Part shown: piece by piece, positions 55,385 to 64,000 of the stretch | How positions within the stretch are numbered: position 1 is the stretch's first letter | How the letters are laid out: every line of letters starts with the position of its first letter | From: Lycorma delicatula | Lineage: Eukaryota; Arthropoda; Insecta; Hemiptera; Fulgoridae | Direction of reading: 5' to 3' | NCBI RefSeq assembly: GCF_047948215.1 | Contig: NC_134460.1 | Coordinates: forward strand, 8,365,501 to 8,429,500 | DNA: 64,000 bases | The notes under the pieces: generated by a model | Database searches by the model: none | What the model saw: the letters and a program-made list of their open reading frames with translations, nothing else | What the model was told of the DNA's origin: nothing | Program-made: the position numbers and the translations under genes

Positions 55385-56015
55385 ATGAATATGCCAACAA
55401 AGAGAAATGTAGATACCATTTATTCTTTGAAGTCTGACTTTAGTAATAGGTTCCAAGATTTCAAACCAAATGATGATTTGTTCCTGTTTTTTACACCGTT
55501 TAGTGTTGAAGTTGAGAAAGCTCCCGCCAATATGCAAATGGAACTAATCGAATTGGAACGCAATACGAATTTACAAGAGAAGTTTAGAAATACTGGACTG
55601 ATGGATTTTTATTCATAATATGTCGATGAAGACAAATTCTCAGTAAATCGAAAGAATATAATTATAATTAAATAATATAATTATAATAATATAATAATAA
55701 TTAATATAATTAATAATAATATAATAATATAATATAATATAATTAATAATAATATAATAATAATAATATAATTATAATTAAATCGAAAGAATATAATTCT
55801 CAGGAAATCGAAAAAATGCTTTCGATTTACTTAGCTTCACTTCTTAGCATCATATACACCTGTGAACAATTTTTTTTTTCTAAAATGAAGTAAGCAAAAT
55901 CAGCAGTGAGAGACATTTAAAGAACACCCTTAGAATTTCTTCTTTCAACATCAAAGCTGATATTGAGAAAATAGTGAAGAAAAAAACAGTGTCAACTGTC
56001 TCACTGAACTCATGA
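55385..56015 (+). pseudogene. hAT-type transposase relic, C-terminal part
   Basis: The frame 55385-55618 reads SDFSNRFQDFKPNDDLFLFF, then PFSVEVEKAPANMQMELIEL, the region before the dimerisation domain in hAT transposases related to the GTF2IRD2/ZBED5-type proteins. After a stop and an AT-rich stretch (55660-55790), about 55815-56010 gives MLSIYLASLLSIIYTCEQFF, KMK-stop-AKSAVRDI and SSFNIKADIEKIVKKK. This corresponds to the hAT dimerisation domain with its CEQ-F core. The catalytic DDE core upstream is not seen. Stops and the AT-rich insertion make it non-functional. Confidence 0.8.
55660..55790. repeat. AT-rich imperfect (AATAAT) expansion inside the hAT relic
   Basis: About 130 bp of aat/ata words separate two consecutive blocks of the hAT coding sequence. 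The words aatcgaaagaatataat before it (about 55650) and after it (about 55784) are repeated. Confidence 0.85.
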
Positions 56016-57125
56016 AAACTTCCACCGGTAATTGTATGAACTTTATTTAACTTTTAAAAGTTAATTAAACACGTTGTTTAGCTTAAAAATTTTAATTATA
56101 TAATTTGTATGAATACTGAAATAAATTTAAAAGGTAATATTTGATCATTGCTTTTCAATCGGTTTCCTTGAAAAATTCAATAAAACCAAACGTAAAACAT
56201 AATAATTAAATGTTCCAGTGTGGCAAACCTGAAAGCTATAAACTTTTATAAGCATACTTATAAAAAAACACGTTTACTCTCCTATAGTGGTATATGACCA
56301 TATATGGCCAATATTTGCATAAATAATTTGTTGCGTGGCCCGTAATCTCCGTCAAATTCAGGCATATGGCCCTTTATTTCATTAAGGTTGAAGACAACTG
56401 ATCTAGAAAAATAAGAATTAAACAAGATATAATATTTAAAAGAAGAAGAAAAAACTCAGAAAGAGATTTAAATGTTTCCCGGAATAAAAATCCCAAAGAA
56501 CATCTAAGGGGAATAAATAGACAGAAAAAATACGTGAAAGAACACTGGAGAAAAATAAAAAGAATATAAAACAAAAAACTTACTTTTTTCGTGTTACATA
56601 GCTCGCTGGAACGAAAAAAGTAAGTTTTAATAGTAATATAAAACTTAATTTTCCCATCAAGAAGTTTAAGCTGTACAAAAACAAAAATTTACTTTCATAA
56701 TGACTACTTGTAGTTTAATTTAATAACACTCTTAATTACTTTGTTTTGAAATAATTTTTATTATATTTAATTAAAATATTTTAAACATTAAATAGAGGCC
56801 AAAAAAGCAATTAAACTAAAGATTAAGTACTGAAATATCCGTAAAACTGAAAAATCTTTTGATAAATAGAATGTTTTTAATGAAAATTCCTTATTCAGTA
56901 ATACACCGCTATGCATATGTATTATCTATTTATATAAATTCTGTTATAAGAGCTAGTATGAAATAATTATTTATCACAACGTTGGTTAGCATTTCGTTAT
57001 TGCTTGGACTTTCTAAACAGTACCTGATGTAGGAATATATAAAGAATAAAGGAGTACATGTAAATTACTTATTCATAGAATAATTTGCATCCTTTAGAAA
57101 TAGATTAAACTTTCCTATAAAAGCT
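56016..57125. other. AT-rich spacer
   Basis: No gene is recognised. A gtggcccgtaatctccgtc phrase near 56334-56353 recalls hAT non-coding ends, but I cannot define a terminus. Confidence 0.45.
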
Positions 57126-57240
57126 AAAAAATAAATTAACCCTCTTACCTTTTAATATAAAACAGTATGCATAATTATACCTTATTCATAAACAATTAAA
57201 AATTATGTTAAAAATTCTGAATTCCACTTCAGTTCATTCT
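57126..57240. repeat. 115-bp direct repeat W, left copy (uninterrupted)
   Basis: It matches 58050-58112 joined to about 58576-58626, with about five mismatches. It flanks the I-like LINE on its 3' side and serves as an empty-site copy for the LINE-A insertion in the right repeat. Confidence 0.88.
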
Positions 57241-58049
57241 TTTTTTTTAATGCATTTATTCACAGTTGCATCAACAATTTTAGTCATTAGCGACTACAGC
57301 AACACTATCATGTAGTATTATATAAAACAACAAAAATCATAAAGAAAAAGATAAACAATAAAGAGACAATAAAAATAAATAATAAACAAAGACAAGTGAT
57401 AACAATAAATACAAAATAAAATACGTATATCAGACAAAAATCACTAAATCGTATTCTTCTTTCCACTCTAGGAGAAGAACCGCGACAGACGTTTTGTACC
57501 TTCGTTCTGGTAAAATAGAAATTTCATATCCGAACCCAGGTGTAAGTTTTGTCCGATGGTTCCAAAGATTGGGCAATCAAAGAGCAGGTGGTACACGAAC
57601 CATTTGACCTTGCAAGTCTCACAGATCTTCTGAGGAGAGCCAAGTAGATGAGTGTGAGTTAGCCAGGTGTGTCCAATCCTTAGCCGAGTTAAGATGACTT
57701 CTCTTCTGTTGCTCGGGGAAAGAGGTTTCTCGAGCACATTCTCCCGGATATGTAATGCCGTGGGAGGAATCAGCAGCCAGAATCTATTCCACTGAGACCG
57801 CAATTTTACACGGACTGATCTCATAAAGTCTCTCTCACATGTAGAGTGTACTCCGATGCCATTTATTTCAGCTCTCTTGGCATCCTCATCGACTCGTTCG
57901 TTCCCGAGAATGCCAGAATGGCCAGGGACCCATATCAGTACCACAGTCTTATTTATCCTTGAAAGGATATCATGAATAATCTGGACGATGGACCTGAGAG
58001 TTTGCAGCTCAAGCTCTCAAGTATACTCCTAGAGTCTGTAATTACTAGG
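57241..58049 (-). mobile_element. I-like LINE, minus strand, between 115-bp direct repeats
   Basis: The tail is the T run at 57241-57248, and the coding C-terminus lies at 57468-57944. 5' truncation falls within RNase H, where minus-strand sequence still shows VITDSRS-like coding near 58040-58020 in another frame. Repeat W begins at the very next base on each side. Confidence 0.85.
57468..57944 (-). CDS. I-like polyprotein C-terminus (RNase H end and CCHC), 158 aa
   Basis: It begins VLIWVPGHSGILGNERVDED, the C-terminal part of RNase H with its HSG and D motif, then SNRREVILTRLRIGHTWLTH and a CX2CX7HX4C knuckle (CETCKVKWFVYHLLFDC). It ends RLSRFFS. Upstream coding (LQTLRSIVQIIHDILSRIN) is in frame before the first methionine, so the true protein is longer. 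The 158 residues have no stop. Order and spacing match the 22.8 and 45 kb copies, but the sequence is clearly different. Confidence 0.86.
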   Translation of the reverse strand: MVLIWVPGHSGILGNERVDEDAKRAEINGIGVHSTCERDFMRSVRVKLRSQWNRFWLLIPPTALHIRENVLEKPLSPSNRREVILTRLRIGHTWLTHTHLLGSPQKICETCKVKWFVYHLLFDCPIFGTIGQNLHLGSDMKFLFYQNEGTKRLSRFFS

Positions 58050-58112
58050 AAAAAATAAATTAACCCTCTTGCCTTTTAATGTAAAACAGTATGCATAATT
58101 ATACCTTATTCA
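58050..58112. repeat. Direct repeat W, right copy, first part
   Basis: It matches 57126-57188 with few mismatches and is then interrupted by LINE-A. Confidence 0.88.
58106..58112. repeat. Target-site duplication of LINE-A copy 6, left
   Basis: ttattca (7 bp, or 8 with the next t) recurs at 58569-58575. The empty counterpart is present once in the left W repeat. Confidence 0.8.
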
Positions 58113-58568
58113 TTTTTTTTTTGTCTTCAGTCATTTGACTGGTTTAATGGAGCTCTCCAAGATTCCCTATCTAGTGCTAGTCGTTTCATTTCAGTAAACC
58201 CTCTACATCCTACATCCCCAACAATTTGTTTTACATACTCCAAACGTGGCCTGCCTACACAATTTTTCCCTTCTACCTGTCCTTCCAATATTAAAGCGAC
58301 TATTCCAGGATGCCTTAGTATGTGGCCTATAAGTCTGTTTCTTCTTTTAACTATATTTTTCCAAATGCTACTTTCTTCATCTATTTGCCGCAATACCTCT
58401 TCATTTGTCACTTTATCCACCCGTCTGATTTTTAACATTCTCCTATAGCACCACATTTCAAAAGCTTCTAATCTTTTCTTCTCAGATACTCCGACTGTCC
58501 AAGTTTCACTTCCATATAAAGCGACACTCCAAACATACACTTTCAAAAATCTTTTCCTGACATTTAAA
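58113..58568 (-). mobile_element. LINE-A copy 6, minus strand, 5'-truncated
   Basis: This 456-bp insertion begins with T11 and the family 3' end. It carries the last 145 or so codons, truncated at NLNVRKRFLKVYVWSVALYG. Confidence 0.9.
58127..58568 (-). CDS. LINE-A RT C-terminal fragment, open
   Basis: The open frame from NLNVRKRFLKVYVWS to PLNQSND has ETWTVGVSEKKRLEAF, YRRMLKIRR, GHILRHPG and GRPRLEYVKQIV. It holds no RT catalytic motif. The frame's first residues (MIMN) come from flanking repeat W. The terminal SNQSND is PLNQSND here. Confidence 0.86.
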
Positions 58569-58626
58569 TTATTCATAATCAATTAAAAATTATGTTAAAA
58601 ACGCTGAATTCCACTTCAGTTCATTC
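58569..58626. repeat. Direct repeat W, right copy, second part
   Basis: It completes the W repeat (attcataatcaattaaaaat through cttcagttcattc). Confidence 0.86.
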
Positions 58627-58969
58627 CTTTTTTAAATTTTAATTTATGACTGTATAATTAATATTAATACCATTATTTTTACAAAAATTTAAGGTATGCA
58701 GTACAAAAAAAAAACAATAACGTATAACACTCCATTACCATCTTATTTTTAAAATAAAAAAAAATTAGGCAAATATCTTACGGTATAATAGCAATTCCAT
58801 TCTGTTTCTTTTAAGCAAATTGATTTAAGGTATAAATTTTGCAGCTGAAATCGATTTAGCCATTATTCAGAATAATAATCATCCTTTCCCAGGCTTTTAA
58901 AACAAAACTGAGGTGTAAAGTACGTTTCCCACTGCCTTTTTCATCGAAATAAATATATATTTATATATA
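58627..58969. other. AT-rich spacer
   Basis: Nothing is recognised. Confidence 0.5.
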
Positions 58970-59820
58970 AAGGGTATCCCAGAAGGATTCTGCTAAGGTT
59001 CATAGGCGTACTTCTCTCACTAAAATAATGAAAAGGTTCATAGAAACGTGGATCCTAAAACGCTTCGTTAGTGAGTTACAGCTAGTGGAAATTTTCGCCC
59101 CGATTTTTGCTCCTCTTGAAATGAAGTCCTACTGAATTTATGAGAAAGTAAATCAAGGGAAAATTTATTGGTTTTTTATGATTTTTGCCTGAAAAAATGA
59201 AAAAAAAAATGGATCCCAGAACTGTATTACCATTATTCTCTACAAAACAGGGAGTAATAAATAAAAATACTGAGATGAAAAATAAGTTTTATTAGGTTTG
59301 GCGTAAAATAGCTTTGTTAAATTGTGAATAAGCAAATAAAACTAATTATTTAAATTGATACAGAATTTAATTCTGAGAAAATTTGTGTAAATTATCTATC
59401 AACATCCCACAACACCAATTTACTTGTACTTTCAGGTGAAACAATAATAGAGAAATTACGATAGTACGTATTTGTCTGTTTGCAGTATTATAATGTTATT
59501 TCTTAATTATTGGTGTATTAATTCCCCAATAGAGGCGCTGTAATACTGTACCAAATTATTAGTCTGTGTTTAATCTCTCAGAGAGCAGAGCTTTAACAAC
59601 AAAATTTTCAAACATTATTGTGTTTATGATTCAGAATCTTGCTTCAGTGTGCTGAATTTGTATTGAGAAGTACTTGTATCGAGAAGTATTTTTAGTAGAG
59701 AAATTTATTTAATTTGTAACATAAATTTGCGATTTATATGCATTTAAGTAGTTCATTTGAACCGAGTTTAAAAGCGATTAATAATAATCGATAAGTGATT
59801 TGTTTTATAGTAAAAGATAA

Positions 59821-60017
59821 ATGCTGTATAAGTTCAGAAATCAGGAATATGCCGACATTCATATCATCTTTGGTTTTTGTAACGGCAATGCTACACGAGC
59901 CGTTGAAGAATATCGTCCGAGAATTCCCGATCGAAACATTCCTAACCGGCAAGTATTTACTGGCAATCACCGGCACATAAGGGAAAGCGAAACATTTAAT
60001 GTTACATATGAACGGGA
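59821..60017 (+). pseudogene. Transposase relic N-terminus (HTH), before LINE-A
   Basis: MLYKFRNQEYADIHIIFGFC then NGNATRAVEEYRPRIPDRNI is the N-terminal helix-turn-helix segment of DUF4817-like Tc1/mariner proteins (EYADMHF..NGN pattern). RQVFTGNHRHIRESETFNV follows, and the coding stops at the LINE-A junction after TYER. Confidence 0.8.
60006..60017. repeat. 12-bp target-site duplication of LINE-A copy 7, left
   Basis: atatgaacggga recurs exactly at 60563-60574. Confidence 0.92.
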
Positions 60018-60562
60018 CGAAGCAGGAGCGATATAAAATGCCGAATAGCACAAGCTAAACGAGCCTTCAGTAAGAAATATAATTTGTTTACATCAAAAAT
60101 GAATTTAAATGTCAGGAAAAGATTTTTGAAAGTGTATGTTTGGAGTGTCGCTTTATATGGAAGTGAAACTTGGACAATCGGAGTATCTGAGAAGAAAAGA
60201 TTAGAAGCTTTTGAAATGCGGTGCTATAGGAGAATGTTAAAAATCAGATGGGTGGATAAAGTGACAAATGAAGAGGTATTGCGGCAAATAGATGAAGAAA
60301 GAAGCATTTGGAAAAATATAGTTAAAAGAAGAGACAGACTTATAGGCCACATACTAAGGCATCCTGGAATAGTCGCTTTAATATCGGAAGGACAGGTAGA
60401 AGGGAAAAATTGTGTAGGCAGGCCACGTTTGGAGTATGTAAAACAAATTGTTGCGGATGTAGGATGTAGAGGGTATACTGAAATGAAACGACTAGCACTA
60501 GATAGGGAATCTTGGAGAGCTGCATCAAACCAGTCAAATGACTGAGGACAAAAAAAAAAAAA
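60018..60562 (+). mobile_element. LINE-A copy 7, 5'-truncated
   Basis: This 545-bp copy begins gaagcaggagcgatataaaa (RSRSDIK region) and ends gaggac plus poly(A). An exact 12-bp duplication and transposase coding on both sides define it. Confidence 0.93.
60084..60545 (+). CDS. LINE-A RT C-terminal fragment, 153 aa, open
   Basis: From KMNLNVRKRFLKVYVWS to SNQSND without stops, with ETWTIGVSEKKRLEAF, YRRMLKIRW, GHILRHPG and GRPRLEYVKQIV. It is downstream of the FADD box, so it has no catalytic RT motif. The first methionine is internal. Confidence 0.88.
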   Translation: MFTSKMNLNVRKRFLKVYVWSVALYGSETWTIGVSEKKRLEAFEMRCYRRMLKIRWVDKVTNEEVLRQIDEERSIWKNIVKRRDRLIGHILRHPGIVALISEGQVEGKNCVGRPRLEYVKQIVADVGCRGYTEMKRLALDRESWRAASNQSND

Positions 60563-60574
60563 ATATGAACGGGA
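60563..60574. repeat. 12-bp target-site duplication of LINE-A copy 7, right
   Basis: This exactly repeats 60006-60017. Confidence 0.92.
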
Positions 60575-61025
60575 AACAAATATAAATGAGCAAATGATAG
60601 ATCGAAGTCTAACGATTATTACTCGTAAATTATCTACATATTTAGCGATTCTACGCAAAATTATACGGCGGACATTACAAAATAAATGTCTCTGTACATG
60701 TCATCCTCAACTAGTTCAATATCTTGAAGGTGATTTAGAATCTACGGCTGGACTATTTTCAATGATTATTACAAAACAACGCAATCTATCGCTGATATTA
60801 CTTACAGATGAAGTAACATTTACGTGAGGAGGAATACACTAAACAAACATATTTGGAAATATGAAAATCCTCATGAAACCATTAACAACACCGTTTTACA
60901 TTAATTTCTGGTATTGAATTCTTATTGGAGTTCTTATTGGACCTCACATTTTCAACGGTAAACTCACAGGTAATGGTTACCTGAACTTTCTTCAAAATGA
61001 ACGTTTTTATAGAATTTTGCAACAA
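60575..61025 (+). pseudogene. Transposase relic, continued after LINE-A
   Basis: ETNINEQMIDRS, then LVQYLEGDLESTAGLFSMII and LLTDEVTFT, which carries the first catalytic aspartate (TDE). A frameshift follows and HIWKYENPHETI continues in another frame near 60850-60890. IGPHIFNGKLTGNGYLNFLQ near 60930-60990 matches the next block of such enzymes. No second or third catalytic motif is seen before the antisense mariner. Confidence 0.75.
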
Positions 61026-61030
61026 CCCGA

Positions 61031-61590
61031 GACGTGTGCGAAGTCAAATTATCGTGATTAAAAGTGCACTTTCTTTTTTGCCAGATGTAAATGTTTGACC
61101 AGAAGAGCACACTTTAATCGTTCTAGTAATGAAACGTAATATACGCCGGTGATGGACCTGCCTTTTTCCAGGTGGTCTTCGAGCATTATACCACGAGAAT
61201 AAAAAAATCGTGGTCTTTACCTTCACATAGAGCCGTTTTTGCTTTCTTTGGCGCACTTTCATCCACTATTTGAATTGATATTTGGTTTCTGTGTGTAATC
61301 CTGAATCCATGTTTCATCTAAAATTATAAAATATTGAAGAAAATCAGCCTAATCGCGTATAAATAAGTCTAAACACCTTCGAGAAGTCTTCTTTTTCATG
61401 CATAAAAAATTGAGTATAACGTAGTGGTCGCAATCTATTGAGATTTGTCCAATGTGAACAAGTTAGCGTACTTTCATTCAAGGATGATTTAATAAGGCTT
61501 TGCGGATTTTTGTGATGATTTCTATGGTCTAAGTGATTTTTGGGCGTCTCAGGCGATCATCAGTTTGAATGGACATATATTACCACGTTT
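61031..61590 (-). pseudogene. Mariner relic on the minus strand
   Basis: Minus-strand pieces: RETIGQISIDRLR-like sequence near 61450, RYTQFFMHEKEDFSKVF near 61415-61365, DETWIQDY (first catalytic aspartate) near 61310-61290, a stretch with KCAKESKNG, then LEDHLEKGRSITGVYYVSLLERLK near 61190-61120 and LAKKKVHF near 61085. This order fits a Mos1/SETMAR-like mariner. The downstream HDNARPH region is missing, so it is truncated at about 61030, and it has many stops. Confidence 0.72.
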
Positions 61591-61676
61591 AAAATTACTA
61601 GGTCAGTTTTTTACTATCAAAAACGAAGGTGAAGAATCCTTTAAAGTTAAATCTAACTTTTTATAAAAACCTTTAT
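61591..61676. other. Short spacer
   Basis: Nothing is recognised. Confidence 0.4.
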
Positions 61677-61689
61677 AAAAAAATGTTAT
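61677..61689. repeat. 13-bp target-site duplication of LINE-A copy 8, left
   Basis: Seven A then tgttat, repeated exactly at 62216-62228. Confidence 0.85.
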
Positions 61690-62215
61690 TTTTTTTTTGT
61701 CTTCAGTCATTTGACTGGTTTGATGCAGCTCTCCAAGATTCCCCATCTAGTGCTAGTCGTTTCATTTCAGTATACTCTCTACATCCTACATCCCTAACAA
61801 TTTGTCTTACATATTCCAAACGTGACCTGCCTACACAATTTTTTCATTCTACCTGTCCTTCCAATATTAAAGCGACTATTCCAGGATGCCTTAGTATGTG
61901 GCCTATAAGTCTGTCTCTTCTTTTAACTATATTTTTCCAAATGCTTCTTCCTTCATCTATTTGCCGCAATACCTCTTCGTTTGTCGCTTTATCCACCCGT
62001 CTGATTTTTAACATTCTCCTATAGCACCGCATTTCAAAAGCTTCAAATCTTTTCTTCTCAGATACTCCGATCGTCCAAGTTTCACTTCCATATAAAGCGA
62101 CACTCCAAACATATACTTTCAAAAATCTTTTCCTGACATTTAAATTAATATTTGATGTAAACAAATTATATTTCTTACTGAAGGCTCGTTTAGCTTGTGC
62201 TATTCGGCATAAAAA
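61690..62215 (-). mobile_element. LINE-A copy 8, minus strand, 5'-truncated
   Basis: This 526-bp copy has its T run at 61690-61699 and its 5' end near 62215, at the CRIAQAKR region. It is bounded by a 13-bp duplication. Confidence 0.9.
61713..62207 (-). pseudogene. LINE-A RT C-terminal fragment, frame-broken near the end
   Basis: A clean frame covers 61844-62164: NINLNVRKRFLKVYVWSVAL, ETWTIGVSEKKRFEAF, YRRMLKIRR, GHILRHPG and LEGQVE, followed by a stop where other copies read GKNCVGRP (the minus-strand equivalent of gaatga). The remaining codons to SNQSND are recognisable with further changes. Confidence 0.85.
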
Positions 62216-62228
62216 AAAAAAATGTTAT
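62216..62228. repeat. 13-bp target-site duplication of LINE-A copy 8, right
   Basis: This exactly repeats 61677-61689. Confidence 0.85.
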
Positions 62229-62702
62229 AGGATATTAAATATTTATTATTATTGTTGTTGATATTATTATTATCACTATTATTATTTATTTTATTATTTA
62301 TGTCTCTAGAGTAATAAATTTTATTTATATACACATTTTTATTTGTTAGTCTCTCAATATCCTGGTAGAGCCGCGAACAAGCGACAATAGATTTAAAAAT
62401 TTTACTTTAAATAATTTCAAAATTGCAGCTAAGTTTTTTTACCTTTTGTAGTTTGAAATAATAGCATTTTTTAAGGTTTTTATTTTTTAATGTTTCACTA
62501 TTGAATGCTTACTTAGACGTACGTACACGTTTTTGAAATTAGCGCTAAAACAAATATTAAATGGTAGCCATTTTGGTTAGGGTTGCGTACAAGTGTTTTC
62601 CACCGAACGTTTTTCAATGCCCTTTAAAATGAATCGTCATAACCCTAACCTTTCCATTTTTAAGTTTTGGATGCCCCTTAGAGAACCTTCTGGCTACTCG
62701 TG

Positions 62703-62738
<36 letters not shown>

Positions 62739-64000
62739 CATAATTTTTATTATCGTTGTACCATACATTAGTCATAAAAATAGTTTTTCCTACACATTTC
62801 GCCAAATCAATGTATCACCATCATCAGGGAATGAAAATTACCCACAATACGTTTCGTTCGTTAGTCTTACACACAAAAACTACATAATATCACATCACGA
62901 TATTACGTAATAAACTATATATTTACAAGCATGCAAGTAAAATTGCCATGCTATCCTCTCAGTTTGAGTTAAATATATATAATTATTAAAAAATAAATAA
63001 ATAAAATTTGTTCTTATCTTTCTAACCGATCTAGTCTGAAATGAATTTGATAAAGTTAAGTAAACTACACATTCCTACGAGTAGTTGAATTAAACTTAGT
63101 GAGATTCATGAAAATTTCATTGAAAAATAATCAGAGTTTAACATCGTTGGTAATAACGTTAATTTGACAAAATAAAATGAGTAGTAAAATAATTCAAATA
63201 TGAAATTAAATAATTTTTACTTACACATTTTAAATACTTATCAAACAAACGTATTTTTTTGTTAATCACTTTTTTCTAATTAATTTTATAAGTAAATATA
63301 AGTTTAGATAACGACTAATACAACTGTTATTCGGTGAAGTATTAAACGTCAAATCACTAATTAAAAATTGACTAACACTTTGACAGAATCCATTGGGAGA
63401 CACTTTTAGGTAGGTTTTGAATTGCTATTTAGTTTATTATTAGTTGCTTTGAGGGTTTAATTAATTGCTTTTCTGGTGTTATATTGACTAAATTTCCTAT
63501 AGATGTTCGCTTACCACCATATACCAGCATATAACATAGAAACTTACTTACTGCCTATCATTTTCTGTTGTTAACAAACAATTCAGAATTACAGAATGAA
63601 AGTAATTAACATTTTTAATAAATTTTCATCTTAATCGATTTTTATAAGTATTTATAATATCTCTGAATGAAAAATTGCTTAACAGATTTAGGTGATTTCT
63701 TTTGTCATTTAAATAATTTATTAGCTATACTAAAGCTGTATTGTCTTTGCGAATGAGTTTTAAGCTTTAGTTAGTTAATTTTTCACTTTGATAGTTTTTG
63801 AGATAAGGGTATAAAGAAATAAAAACAGAAAAAATTTACCTTGTGAGGAATTAATCATCACTTTTTTTTACTTAGCACACTATTAATTAATTATGCTCCA
63901 AAACTATTGTTTAATTTTTCATTATTAATATTACGGTTTCATTAATCAATAAAGGAAACTTACGTAAATGTTTTGGCAGATTTTTTTCTTATTAAGCTTT
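62229..64000. other. AT-rich spacer to window end
   Basis: No gene or transposon is recognised. There is a CA/TA microsatellite at 62702-62738; the piece before it (62560-62700) is less AT-rich and unclassified. Confidence 0.5.
62702..62738. repeat. (CA)n-(TA)n compound microsatellite
   Basis: About ten CA units pass directly into about eight TA units. Confidence 0.95.

Larger units (their letters stand above)
58970..61030 (+). mobile_element. Tc1/mariner-type relic, interrupted by LINE-A
   Basis: The left end begins about 58970 with aaagggtatcccagaaggat, similar in style to Tc1/mariner ends. A long leader precedes coding at 59821. LINE-A copy 7 splits the gene at 60018-60562, and the gene continues to about 61025, where an antisense mariner begins. 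No right terminus was found. Confidence 0.75.

Overview
This window looks like intergenic, repeat-dominated DNA from a large, AT-rich arthropod genome, most likely an insect. The mix of R1-like, I/Jockey-like, RTE-like and CR1-like LINEs, tRNA-derived SINEs, mariner/Tc1 and hAT relics is typical of insects; a hemipteran is my guess, but nothing here proves the order. I found no convincing host protein-coding exon, rRNA gene, intact tRNA gene or CRISPR array. Nearly everything recognisable is a transposable element, most of it 5'-truncated or broken.

I use working names. LINE-A is a non-LTR element with eight clear copies sharing one exact 3' end (SNQSND stop, then gaagac and poly(A)); two copies keep a long open RT frame. 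LINE-B ends in a (TAA)n tail and has two close copies plus a diverged relative, B2. R1-like elements are GC-rich with a CCHC C-terminus. I-like elements have RNase H plus a CCHC tail. LINE-C is an R2/R4-style C-terminal fragment, LINE-D a minus-strand Jockey/I-like tail, LINE-E a Jockey/CR1-like RT. SINE-1 copies have tRNA-type A and B boxes.

Layout. 1-5.8 kb: LINE-A tail, a SINE split by an R1-like insertion, a second SINE head-to-head with it, TA microsatellites, and an old LINE remnant. 5.9-8 kb: a second SINE type, a CA repeat and a mariner relic. 9.2-16 kb: SINE, LINE-B, LINE-A, a GC-rich block, LINE-B again. 16.6-26 kb: R1-like 3' end, a long blank stretch, an I-like tail carrying an R1-like block, and minus-strand LINE-B2. 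26-32 kb: a 227-bp CA repeat, SINEs, a 75-bp tandem duplication, an old LINE remnant, and a composite of inverted and tandem repeats. 32.6-43.3 kb: LINE-D, LINE-A, a foldback repeat, a DNA transposon with matching termini, a hAT-like MITE, LINE-A, and a Tc1/mariner relic split by very AT-rich DNA. 45-51.7 kb: a nest in which R1-like sits in I-like, LINE-A sits in LINE-C, and LINE-E lies against a (TAA)n tract. 54-64 kb: two SINEs, a hAT relic, an I-like tail between 115-bp direct repeats, one of them hit by LINE-A, then a Tc1-type relic hit by LINE-A, an antisense mariner relic and a last LINE-A.

The elements do not form a pathway. What the window records is insertion history: at least nine insertions can be bounded by target-site duplications, and several are nested so that their order can be read. 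I do not see an undescribed molecular system. The most unusual items are the 115-bp direct repeats around the I-like LINE, the large foldback and inverted/tandem repeats near 30-35 kb, and a conserved basic C-terminal motif in LINE-B and B2.
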